The notes under the pieces were generated by a model that ran no database searches, was not told the origin of the DNA, and worked only from the letters and a program-made list of their open reading frames with translations. From Deltaproteobacteria bacterium (GTDB lineage Bacteria > Myxococcota_A > UBA9160 > SMWR01): 20,601 nucleotides of DNA. Below, in pieces: positions 14,565-20,601 of the stretch. The stretch lies in the NCBI GenBank assembly GCA_029261905.1, contig JAJDAM010000246.1, positions 1-20,601 of the forward strand. Reading direction: 5' to 3'. The translations under genes were made by a program, and so were the position numbers. How positions within the stretch are numbered: the stretch's first letter is position 1; each line of letters begins with the position of its first letter.

Positions 14565-15514
14565 TAGTGGCCTCCGAGCGGTTCGACGATGGACTCGGCG
14601 AACGACTCCAACACCGCCGGGTCCGCCCCTTGAATCACGATGTAGCTGATCCCTGTCTCCTCCCGTTGCTTCTCCAGGCGATCTCGAAGCTCCGATGCGG
14701 AGCCGGTCAAGAACAGCGGACACTCGGCGACCTGCTCGACCGTCATGCCGGTATTCTTGGCCAGACCTTCACGCAACGGCTTCGGATCATCCGTGATGGC
14801 CACGACGAACGTCAGGGAGTTGAGCTCGATATCCGCCAACGAACGGCCCGCCGCCTTCGCACCCGCCTCGACCCAGGAGATCTTCTCGCGCACGCGGTCG
14901 AGTGACGAATCCTTGGGCGTGTCGCGCGTGACCTTGCCTTCGGGAAGTTTTGGATTGATTCCAATGATGTCGGCGTGGCGGCCGGCGAGTTTCAGGATTT
15001 TCGGGCCGCCTCCTCCGATCAGAATCCGCGGCCGCTCGCCGTCGGGGAGCGGTGCCGCCTGGGCAATGTTGGCAATCTGGTAGTGCTCCCCTTCGAAGCT
15101 CGTCCTTTCGTTTGCCCACATCGACCGGATGATCTGAAGCGCTTCGTCGAGCCGACTGATGCGGGTGCCCGGCGAGTCGTAGCGCATGCCCGCCTCGCGA
15201 TAGTCGGTCTCCATCCAACCGGCGCCGATTCCGAACTCGTGGCGTCCATTCGAAATCGCGTGCAGGGTCGCACTCGATTTCGCCAACACCACGGGGTGCC
15301 GATAGTCGACGTCGTACACGAGCGTGCCGACGTTCAGTCGATCCGTCACGCCGGCGAAACCGCCCAGCGCGGCGGCGGGTTCCCATTGATCGCTGAAATG
15401 GTCGGGTAGAAACACCGTCGAATAGCCCAACGCTTCGATGCGACGAATGCGTTCGCGCCAGTCTGCGGTCGGCAGATCGTGAATCTGGACTCCGAAGCGA
15501 AAGGGTCGGGTCAT
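14564..15514 (-). CDS. LLM class F420-dependent oxidoreductase, MSMEG_2516-like (316 aa)
   Basis: Luciferase-like oxidoreductase of the TIGR03621-like group. Landmarks: PFRFGVQIHD at the N-terminus, RRIEALGYSTVFLPDHFSDQW (about 23-44), ATLHAISNGRHEFGIGAGWMETDY (about 82-106), RPRILIGGGGPKILKLAGRHADIIGIN (160-186), and the C-terminal GISYIVIQG strand. These families use coenzyme F420 in actinobacteria and some proteobacteria; cofactor use here is inferred from family. The ATG at 15514 has GGAGA four bases upstream, and two tandem 10-bp repeats lie immediately before it. It is the first gene of the minus-strand run and is coupled to the GST by TAGTG. Confidence 0.93.
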   Translation of the reverse strand: MTRPFRFGVQIHDLPTADWRERIRRIEALGYSTVFLPDHFSDQWEPAAALGGFAGVTDRLNVGTLVYDVDYRHPVVLAKSSATLHAISNGRHEFGIGAGWMETDYREAGMRYDSPGTRISRLDEALQIIRSMWANERTSFEGEHYQIANIAQAAPLPDGERPRILIGGGGPKILKLAGRHADIIGINPKLPEGKVTRDTPKDSSLDRVREKISWVEAGAKAAGRSLADIELNSLTFVVAITDDPKPLREGLAKNTGMTVEQVAECPLFLTGSASELRDRLEKQREETGISYIVIQGADPAVLESFAESIVEPLGGH

Positions 15515-15523
15515 ACAGTCTCC

Positions 15524-15543
15524 GTTTTGAATCGTTTTGAATC
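15524..15543. repeat. Two tandem 10-bp repeats upstream of the LLM-GST genes
   Basis: GTTTTGAATC occurs twice back to back (15524-15533, 15534-15543); on the coding strand this is GATTCAAAAC x2, directly before the GGAGA ribosome-binding site. The one-helical-turn spacing is what a dimeric regulator site can look like. The rest of the divergent gap 15515-15687 shows no clear gene. Confidence 0.6.
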
Positions 15544-15687
15544 AAGAACCGATCGGTGGGTGCGCCGGGGAGCATCCTCTTGCTCGATCGCAGTCGCAAG
15601 GGCAGACTCGCCTTCTCGAAACCTCGAAATCGATTCAACCTTCTCGATCCCCACCATCGGTGACTGATCTTCCATGCCAACCGTCTC

Positions 15688-16638
15688 ATGCCGCAAATAG
15701 GGATTCCCATCGAACGCTGCCGCTTCGCCCCCACGACCTCGGGCCCGGCCCACCCCGGAACGTTGCTCGCGGCGTTACTGTGTTGGCTCGACGCGCGAAA
15801 GCGCGGTGCGACGCTGCTGCTGCGGCTAGAAGATGTCGACTCGACGCGTTGCACACCGCAGAGCGCCCAGGACATGCGAGATGCCTTGTCGTGGTTCGGA
15901 TTCGATTGGGACGACGAGTGTCTGCAGAGCGAATCACACGACGATCACGCCACTGCGCTCGACGAACTCGCACGCGCCGATCGGCTGTATCGCTGCACTT
16001 GCAGCCGCAGCGCGATCCGGCGCGCCGGGCTACCCGCTGCGGACGGTGGATGGCGTTACCCGGGCACGTGCCGCGACCAACGCTTGAAAGACGGCGAATG
16101 GCGCAACGTCGACGGGGCCGTGCGGTTGCGACTCGAACCGGGAACGACCGATGTGCGAGATGAATCGGGCCTGGCGCTGTTGCAAGACCCGAGCGCACAG
16201 ATGGGTGACCCGGTTCTTCGAAGCCGCAATGGATCGATCGCCTATCACCTGGCGTGTGTGGTCGACGACGCACGAGCGGGGATCACCCGGGTGGTTCGCG
16301 GCCGCGACCTCGCCCCCTGCACTGCGATTCACAGGGTGCTGCAGCAGCAACTGGGTTATCGCACCCCGATCTACCGCCACCACCTGCTGCTGCTGGAGAA
16401 GTCCGGCGACAAGTTCGCGAAGCTGCACGGCGCGGTCGGATGGCGTGAGCTGCGGCAGCACTACACCGCTGCACGACTCTGTGGAGCGTTGGCAGGATTT
16501 GCGGGAATCAGCGCTGACTCGTCACCCCAGCAGCCCTCCGACCTGGTCGAACGCTTCGATTGGAGCCGCGTCTGCAGCGATGACGTCCCACTCCATTGGA
16601 CCGGCCAATCGCTCGAGCCTTCCACTGCTCGTGGATGA
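15688..16638 (+). CDS. gluQ: Glutamyl-Q tRNA(Asp) synthetase (316 aa)
   Basis: Paralogue of the glutamyl-tRNA synthetase catalytic domain that attaches glutamate to queuosine in the wobble position of tRNA(Asp). Landmarks: HIGH-region RFAPTTSGPAHPGT (12-25, H22), LRLEDVDSTR (46-55), and a zinc site in RCTCSR...YPGTC with C103, C105, Y124 and C128, as in known GluQ-RS proteins. A degenerate KMSKS loop, GDKFAKLHGA (240-249), is present. There is no anticodon-binding domain, and at 316 residues it is close to the usual ~290-310. The ATG at 15688 lacks an obvious Shine-Dalgarno. Its presence implies that the organism makes queuosine. It is not in an operon and converges with the HAD gene. Confidence 0.93.
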   Translation: MPQIGIPIERCRFAPTTSGPAHPGTLLAALLCWLDARKRGATLLLRLEDVDSTRCTPQSAQDMRDALSWFGFDWDDECLQSESHDDHATALDELARADRLYRCTCSRSAIRRAGLPAADGGWRYPGTCRDQRLKDGEWRNVDGAVRLRLEPGTTDVRDESGLALLQDPSAQMGDPVLRSRNGSIAYHLACVVDDARAGITRVVRGRDLAPCTAIHRVLQQQLGYRTPIYRHHLLLLEKSGDKFAKLHGAVGWRELRQHYTAARLCGALAGFAGISADSSPQQPSDLVERFDWSRVCSDDVPLHWTGQSLEPSTARG

Positions 16639-16663
16639 ACGAGCGGCCCCGATGCGACGTGCG

Positions 16664-16686
16664 GCGTGCGGCGCCAAATCGCACGC
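16664..16686. terminator. Hairpin between convergent gluQ and HAD genes
   Basis: GCGTGCG (16664-16670) and CGCACGC (16680-16686) form a perfect 7-bp stem with a 9-base loop in the 57-base gap between two convergent stops. There is no U-tract, but position and stem strength fit a bidirectional terminator. Confidence 0.45.
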
Positions 16687-16695
16687 GAGCGGACG

Positions 16696-17451
16696 TCAGG
16701 CGTACGTCGTGTCTAGCAACCCTTCGATCTCGGCCAGATCGGCGACGATGTGATCGGGCTCGGGCCCGTCGTGGGCGGCGAGCGCGGCACTGACATCCGG
16801 AATCCTACGCGTGATCCACACCGTCCGAATCCCGAGCCGCGCGGCACCCGCAACGTCTGCACTGAGGCTGTCGCCGACGTGGAGCGTCTCGGCAGGGGCG
16901 ACGTCCAGCTCGGCCAGCACCGACTCGAAGATCTCGCTTCGGGGTTTTCGGATTCCGACCGCATCCGAAATGATCACCGATGCGAGGTGCGGCGCGATGC
17001 CCGAATCGTGCAGTAGATCCAGCGCCATCTTCGAATGGCTGAAATTCGAACACAGCCCCAGCCGCACCCTCTGCCCGAGTGCCTCCAAAACATTAGTGTG
17101 ATGACCGGGGACCTGCACCTGGTCGCGGATCATCCCCATATGGGTATCGGTGAGCTCTTGCGGGAGTTCTGGCGCGGCGATTTCGAGCCGAATCGCCAAC
17201 GCTTCGAAACGCTCCAGCGTCGGTAGCTCCAGCCCTTTTTCGTAACGCGATACCCGGAATTCGCGATCGACCGCGAACAGCGCATCGACGAAATGCTCGA
17301 ATTCGATGTTCGCCCGGCCGGCCACCACCTCGTGCAACCGACCGGCCGTCGTCGGGATCCATTTTCCGCGAATTTCGACCCGAGGCAGGTCGAGCATCGA
17401 CAGATCGACGAGCGTGTCGAACAGGTCGAAGACGACGGCGCGAATCGCCAC
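16696..17451 (-). CDS. HAD superfamily hydrolase (251 aa)
   Basis: Haloacid dehalogenase-fold hydrolase. Motif I is VFDLFDTL with nucleophile D9; motif II is LCSNFS (S135); motif III has K169 in IRKP; motif IV is HVGDSLSADVAGA (D194, D199). A helical cap of ~100 residues follows motif I (C1 type). Position +2 after the nucleophile is F11 rather than the usual Asp of phosphatases, as in L-2-haloacid dehalogenases and some other members. D12 follows, so the reaction type is uncertain. The GTG at 17451 begins one base after the TGA of the MDR gene (TGACGTG), implying translational coupling. Substrate unknown. Confidence 0.9.
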   Translation of the reverse strand: MAIRAVVFDLFDTLVDLSMLDLPRVEIRGKWIPTTAGRLHEVVAGRANIEFEHFVDALFAVDREFRVSRYEKGLELPTLERFEALAIRLEIAAPELPQELTDTHMGMIRDQVQVPGHHTNVLEALGQRVRLGLCSNFSHSKMALDLLHDSGIAPHLASVIISDAVGIRKPRSEIFESVLAELDVAPAETLHVGDSLSADVAGAARLGIRTVWITRRIPDVSAALAAHDGPEPDHIVADLAEIEGLLDTTYA

Positions 17452-17452
17452 G

Positions 17453-18472
17453 TCAGCTCGGCTCGTCGGAGACTTTCACCAGCAATTTGCCGTTGTTCGC
17501 CCCCGTGAACAGCCGATTGATTGCCGAAGGCGCGTTTTCGAGTCCGTCCACGATGTCCACCAGAAACTTCACCTTCCCCTCGCCCACCCATCCGCCCATC
17601 TTCATGATTCCCTCGCCGAAGCGCGGGATGTAATCCATGATGATGAAGCCTTCCATGCGCGCGCGTTGAATCACCAGCTGCATGTAATTCGACGGCCCCG
17701 GGACCTTCTCCGTCGCGTTGTACTGCGAAATCGCGCCGCACAGTACGACCCGCGCTCGCTGGTTGATTCGGTCGAGTACGTTCTCGAGAATCTGGCCACC
17801 CACGTTGTCGAAGAACACATCGACGCCCTGCGGGCACGATTCCCTCAACCGCTCCGGGATCTTTTCGGTCTTGTAGTTGATGCAGTCGTCGAATCCGAGT
17901 TCGTCTCGTACCCAAGCGCATTTCTCGTCGGAGCCGGCGATGCCCACCACCCGACAGCCCTGAATTTTCGCAATCTGTCCGGCCACCGACCCGGTCGCAC
18001 CCGCGGCGCCAGAGACGACTACGGTTTCTCCTTCGACCGGCTTTCCGATCTCGAGCATCCCAAAATAGGCGGTCATTCCAGTGACCCCGAACACGCTGAG
18101 TGCCGCGGTCAGCGGAAGCCCTTTCGGCAGCACGTTCATCTCCTGGCCATCGCGTCCCGCAACCGAGTATTCCTGCCATCCGATCATTCCAAAGACGATG
18201 TCACCGGGCTGATAGTTCGGACTCTTCGATTCGACGACTTCTCCGACACCCCCGCAGCGCACGACCTCGCCGATTTGCACCGGCGGCAAGTACGACTCCG
18301 AATCATCGAGCCATCCGCGAATCGTCGGGTCGATCGATAGATAGATGTTGCGGACGAGCGCTTCCCCGTCGCGAATTTCCGGAAGCGGTGTGGTTTCCGA
18401 GCGAAAGCATTCGTCACGGATCATTCCAACGGGTCGCGAAGCGAGGAGTATCTGTCGGTTCGTAGAGCTCAT
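17453..18472 (-). CDS. Zinc-free MDR family NADP-dependent oxidoreductase (339 aa)
   Basis: Medium-chain dehydrogenase/reductase of the leukotriene B4 12-hydroxydehydrogenase / 2-alkenal / curcumin reductase type, which reduces C=C bonds of enones with NADPH. N-terminal: QILLASRPVGMI, then LYLSIDPT-like IYLSIDPTIRGW (43-54), both typical. The Rossmann loop is VSGAAGATGSVAGQ (153-166), with NY-containing FDDCINYKTE (194-203) after it. FFDNVGG follows near 226, and GFIIMDYIPRF near 272. No catalytic-zinc ligands are evident. The ATG at 18472 has AGAGG nine bases upstream; the longer in-frame start at 18562 is less likely. The HAD gene begins one base after its stop. Confidence 0.94.
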   Translation of the reverse strand: MSSTNRQILLASRPVGMIRDECFRSETTPLPEIRDGEALVRNIYLSIDPTIRGWLDDSESYLPPVQIGEVVRCGGVGEVVESKSPNYQPGDIVFGMIGWQEYSVAGRDGQEMNVLPKGLPLTAALSVFGVTGMTAYFGMLEIGKPVEGETVVVSGAAGATGSVAGQIAKIQGCRVVGIAGSDEKCAWVRDELGFDDCINYKTEKIPERLRESCPQGVDVFFDNVGGQILENVLDRINQRARVVLCGAISQYNATEKVPGPSNYMQLVIQRARMEGFIIMDYIPRFGEGIMKMGGWVGEGKVKFLVDIVDGLENAPSAINRLFTGANNGKLLVKVSDEPS

Positions 18473-18566
18473 GTCGTGGATCCTCTTTGATTTCGCAGGG
18501 GTCGAACAGTGGCGGAACGACCGCGGTGCTTCCGCGTCTGGGCCATTCGTCGGGCGGTTCATGATA

Positions 18567-19898
18567 CTACCAGCTGATCACGACGCCTTCCCGGGCAGCC
18601 CGATCCGCCGCAAAAGCCATCCGATGACTCCAGAGCGACTCGGCTGCGGTAGTCAGCGGGTCGCACTCGCCGCGAATCGCCGCGAGAAAGGCGCGGAAGA
18701 GCCGCGGGTCCGAGCCACCGTGTGCGCCGGCCTCGCTCGCCAACTCGAGTGCTCGCGTCGCTCCTGTTTTGTGATCGCACACGGTCGCAAACTGCTCGAG
18801 CGTGTAGAAGCCCGCCACCAACGATCCCAACGTTCCGTCGATTCGCGTCTCGCGCCCCTCGCGGTGCGAGGTCGAATGCAGCGTAAAGCTCGCATTGACG
18901 TGGTTCGAAAACAGCACGTTGACGGTTTGGCTCGCGGGCTGGTCGTTGTCTCCGACGCGATACACACAACGACCGTAGGCCGTCTCCCGGAGCGCTTTCT
19001 CGACGCCTTGTGGTGTCGTGTCGCCAGAGATCGCGGAAACAGGCCATGTGTTCCAGCTCGCAGCCCGCGGCAGATCGGCGGGATCGGGGCGTTCTTCGGC
19101 GCCGACTTCGAGTCTCGAACGCATCCGGATGTCGAGCAGCAACGGGGTGACGTCTCGGTACATCGAAACAGCATCGTAGGGGCAGACGTCCGCGTGCGGA
19201 CATCCGTCGATGCAGCGCTCGGGCGCATCGGGTGGTGCATTTTCTGCGCACAGCATCGTAGCTCTCTGTAGCGATGTGAGGCGAGCGGGCGGTGCGCCTG
19301 CGAGGTAGTAGAGCAGGTCGAGATCATGACAAGATTTGGCCAGAATCATCGGCGATGAGACCTGGCTGTTGCGCCAGTTCCCCCGGCAGTAGGAATGCGC
19401 GTAGTGCCAGTAGGAGACGTTTTCCGAGTGTTGGATGGTGACGATCTCGCCGAGTTCGCCCGAATCGACGACCCGCTTCACGGCTTCGAACAAGGGCGCG
19501 TAGCGAAGCACGTGGCAGACCTGCAGGATCAGTCCTTTCTTCTCGGCCGCTGCCGCCAGCGCCTCGCAATCCGGTTCGGTCAACGCCATCGGTTTTTCGA
19601 GAAGTACGTGATAACCGAGTTCCAGCGCAGCGAGTGCAGGTTCGACGTGGCATGCATCAGGCGTCGCGATCAGCGCGAAATCCGCCAGCCGAGGTCCGTT
19701 CAGCAATGTCGCGTAGTCGGCGAAGCAGTCCTCCGGGGCTACGCCATAACGCGTCGCAAAGGCGGCCCGTCGCAGCGGGTCAGGTTCGGCGACGGCGACG
19801 ATGCGCCCTTCATCGGGATGCTCGAGCAGATAGGGAGTGTATGCGTCGACACCGCGCGCCCCGGCACCGATCACGACACCCGTCAAGGAATCAGGCAT
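18567..19898 (-). CDS. Gfo/Idh/MocA family oxidoreductase with a Cys-rich insert (443 aa)
   Basis: NAD(P)-dependent dehydrogenase of the Gfo/Idh/MocA family. The Rossmann fold has GAGARG (G11-x-G13-x-x-G16); the signature LLEKP is at E101-K102-P103; the catalytic region is AKSCHDLDLL (K188, H191, D194). A segment at 217-240 carries C217, C229, C233 and C239 in ERCIDGCPHADVCPYDA, a motif seen in a subset of longer family members and possibly metal-binding. Full length is ~90 residues more than the other Gfo-like protein in the window. The ATG at 19898 has only weak ribosome-binding bases. The gene is downstream of the cyclase with a 62-base gap, and its product lacks clear substrate clues. Confidence 0.92.
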   Translation of the reverse strand: MPDSLTGVVIGAGARGVDAYTPYLLEHPDEGRIVAVAEPDPLRRAAFATRYGVAPEDCFADYATLLNGPRLADFALIATPDACHVEPALAALELGYHVLLEKPMALTEPDCEALAAAAEKKGLILQVCHVLRYAPLFEAVKRVVDSGELGEIVTIQHSENVSYWHYAHSYCRGNWRNSQVSSPMILAKSCHDLDLLYYLAGAPPARLTSLQRATMLCAENAPPDAPERCIDGCPHADVCPYDAVSMYRDVTPLLLDIRMRSRLEVGAEERPDPADLPRAASWNTWPVSAISGDTTPQGVEKALRETAYGRCVYRVGDNDQPASQTVNVLFSNHVNASFTLHSTSHREGRETRIDGTLGSLVAGFYTLEQFATVCDHKTGATRALELASEAGAHGGSDPRLFRAFLAAIRGECDPLTTAAESLWSHRMAFAADRAAREGVVISW

Positions 19899-19960
19899 CC
19901 GCCAAGGCTAGCAACGCGGAGCCGATCGGGTCTGTGCGTCGAAGCCGCTCCGAGATACGG

Positions 19961-20601
19961 CTACTTCGTGACGAATACGCTGACAGCCTCCCAATCTTCG
20001 GCTGGTGAATCAGCGCATAGCTGCTGGGCTCGATCGAGCAGCCGCGCGACGGAAAGGTCGTCTGGATACCGCTCCGCAAGGCTTTCGAGTGCGACCCGCG
20101 CCTGGTCGAAGTGGCGATCGCGAAACAGCGCGAAGGCCTCCTCGTAGCCGTCTGCGAACTTCACGCGTTCTTCCGACACTTCCCCCACGCGACCCAACAA
20201 CTCGTGGAGATCGATCGGCGTCAGCTTGCCTTTGACGCGCACACGGTCGACCCAACGCCAGCGATAGTCCGCCCCGGCTTCGTCGCGCACGCTGGAAATC
20301 GCCAGCACCCTCGTCCCGTAGATCCGGTTCAGGCCCTCGACCCGACTCGCGGTGTTGACCGTGTCACCTACCGCCGCGTAGGACATTCGGGACGGAGCAC
20401 CGACATTGCCGACGATGACCGCCCCGGTTGCCAGACCAAAACAGGTCGGCAGCTTCGGCAAGCCGGCTGCTGCGAACCCGGGGTTGAGTTGATCGAGGCG
20501 ACTGCAGCAGCGCAATACCGCATCCACGGCGTGAAGCGCATGCTCCGGATCGTCCGACGGCGCTCCCCAGAACGCAACGATCCCGTCTCCGGCGATCTCG
20601 T
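19961..20601 (-). CDS. Class III adenylate/guanylate cyclase, C-terminal part (5' end outside window)
   Basis: C-terminal part of a nucleotidyl cyclase that makes cAMP or cGMP. The reading frame is open to the window edge; the first visible residues are EIAGDGIVAFWGAP, carrying the second metal-binding Asp. Next come GLATGAVIVGNVGAPSRMSYAAVGDTVNTASRVEGLN, with the conserved Asn and Arg in VNTASR that stabilise the transition state, and then LAISS...VDRVRVKGKLTPIDLHEL, the typical end of the domain. The last ~70 residues (FADGYEEAFALFRDRHFDQARVALESL) look like a single TPR-like helical hairpin. The first metal Asp and any sensor domain lie upstream of the window. The stop is at 19961-19963. 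Confidence 0.93.
   Translation of the reverse strand, partial: EIAGDGIVAFWGAPSDDPEHALHAVDAVLRCCSRLDQLNPGFAAAGLPKLPTCFGLATGAVIVGNVGAPSRMSYAAVGDTVNTASRVEGLNRIYGTRVLAISSVRDEAGADYRWRWVDRVRVKGKLTPIDLHELLGRVGEVSEERVKFADGYEEAFALFRDRHFDQARVALESLAERYPDDLSVARLLDRAQQLCADSPAEDWEAVSVFVTK

Noticed and set aside
17306..18340. 344-aa plus-strand ORF
   Set aside because: Antisense to the MDR reductase and the HAD gene, both with clear cofactor or catalytic motifs.
18345..19271. 308-aa plus-strand ORF
   Set aside because: Antisense to the Gfo/Idh/MocA gene with intact EKP and catalytic motifs.

Overview
The window is GC-rich DNA from a bacterial chromosome and is almost fully coding. It holds 25 protein genes, two of them cut by the window edges. 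I see no rRNA, tRNA, transposase, phage gene or CRISPR array, and no gap between genes exceeds about 205 bases. The gene content points to an uncultured, metabolically versatile Gram-negative lineage, perhaps Myxococcota, Binatota or another former deltaproteobacterial group. The clues are F420-type luciferase-like oxidoreductases, DUF3179, SnoaL-like proteins, a GluQ-RS and a GrdB-like selenoprotein. This placement is inference; no phylogenetic marker is present. GTG and TTG starts are common, and neighbouring genes often overlap by 1-11 bases.

Layout: (1) 1-2740 holds a TetR regulator followed by a ferritin-like diiron protein on the + strand, converging on a second, DUF455-type ferritin-like protein on the - strand. 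(2) 2788-3738 has back-to-back promoters driving the DUF455 gene and, divergently, a GrdB-like gene. That gene is interrupted by an in-frame UGA at 3394-3396, read here as selenocysteine in a U-x-x-C motif and followed by a SECIS-like hairpin. (3) 3757-4014 is a cold-shock protein gene with a strong shared terminator. (4) 4218-8334 is a + strand run: DUF3179 lipoprotein, Gfo/Idh/MocA oxidoreductase, DoxX membrane protein, GFA-type zinc protein and MOSC protein. (5) 8331-9548 is a - strand membrane fatty-acid-hydroxylase or AGMO-like enzyme with a 13-bp tandem repeat upstream. (6) 9723-11697 has a DNA-deoxyinosine glycosylase overlapping a Nudix hydrolase, preceded by a T8G10 homopolymer, then an F420-type LLM oxidoreductase. 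(7) 11734-15514 is a - strand run: LLM oxidoreductase, glutathione S-transferase, SnoaL-like, GNAT acetyltransferase, small membrane protein, second SnoaL-like protein. (8) 15688-16638 is glutamyl-Q tRNA(Asp) synthetase. (9) 16696-20601, - strand: a class III cyclase C-terminus, a Cys-rich Gfo/Idh/MocA oxidoreductase, and an MDR reductase coupled to a HAD hydrolase.

There is no single pathway. The recurring themes are redox and xenobiotic-type enzymes (F420, NADP, glutathione, diiron) and nucleotide or tRNA quality functions (deoxyinosine glycosylase, Nudix, GluQ-RS). The observation most worth following is the UGA-containing GrdB-like gene, which automatic annotation would split into two or call a pseudogene.
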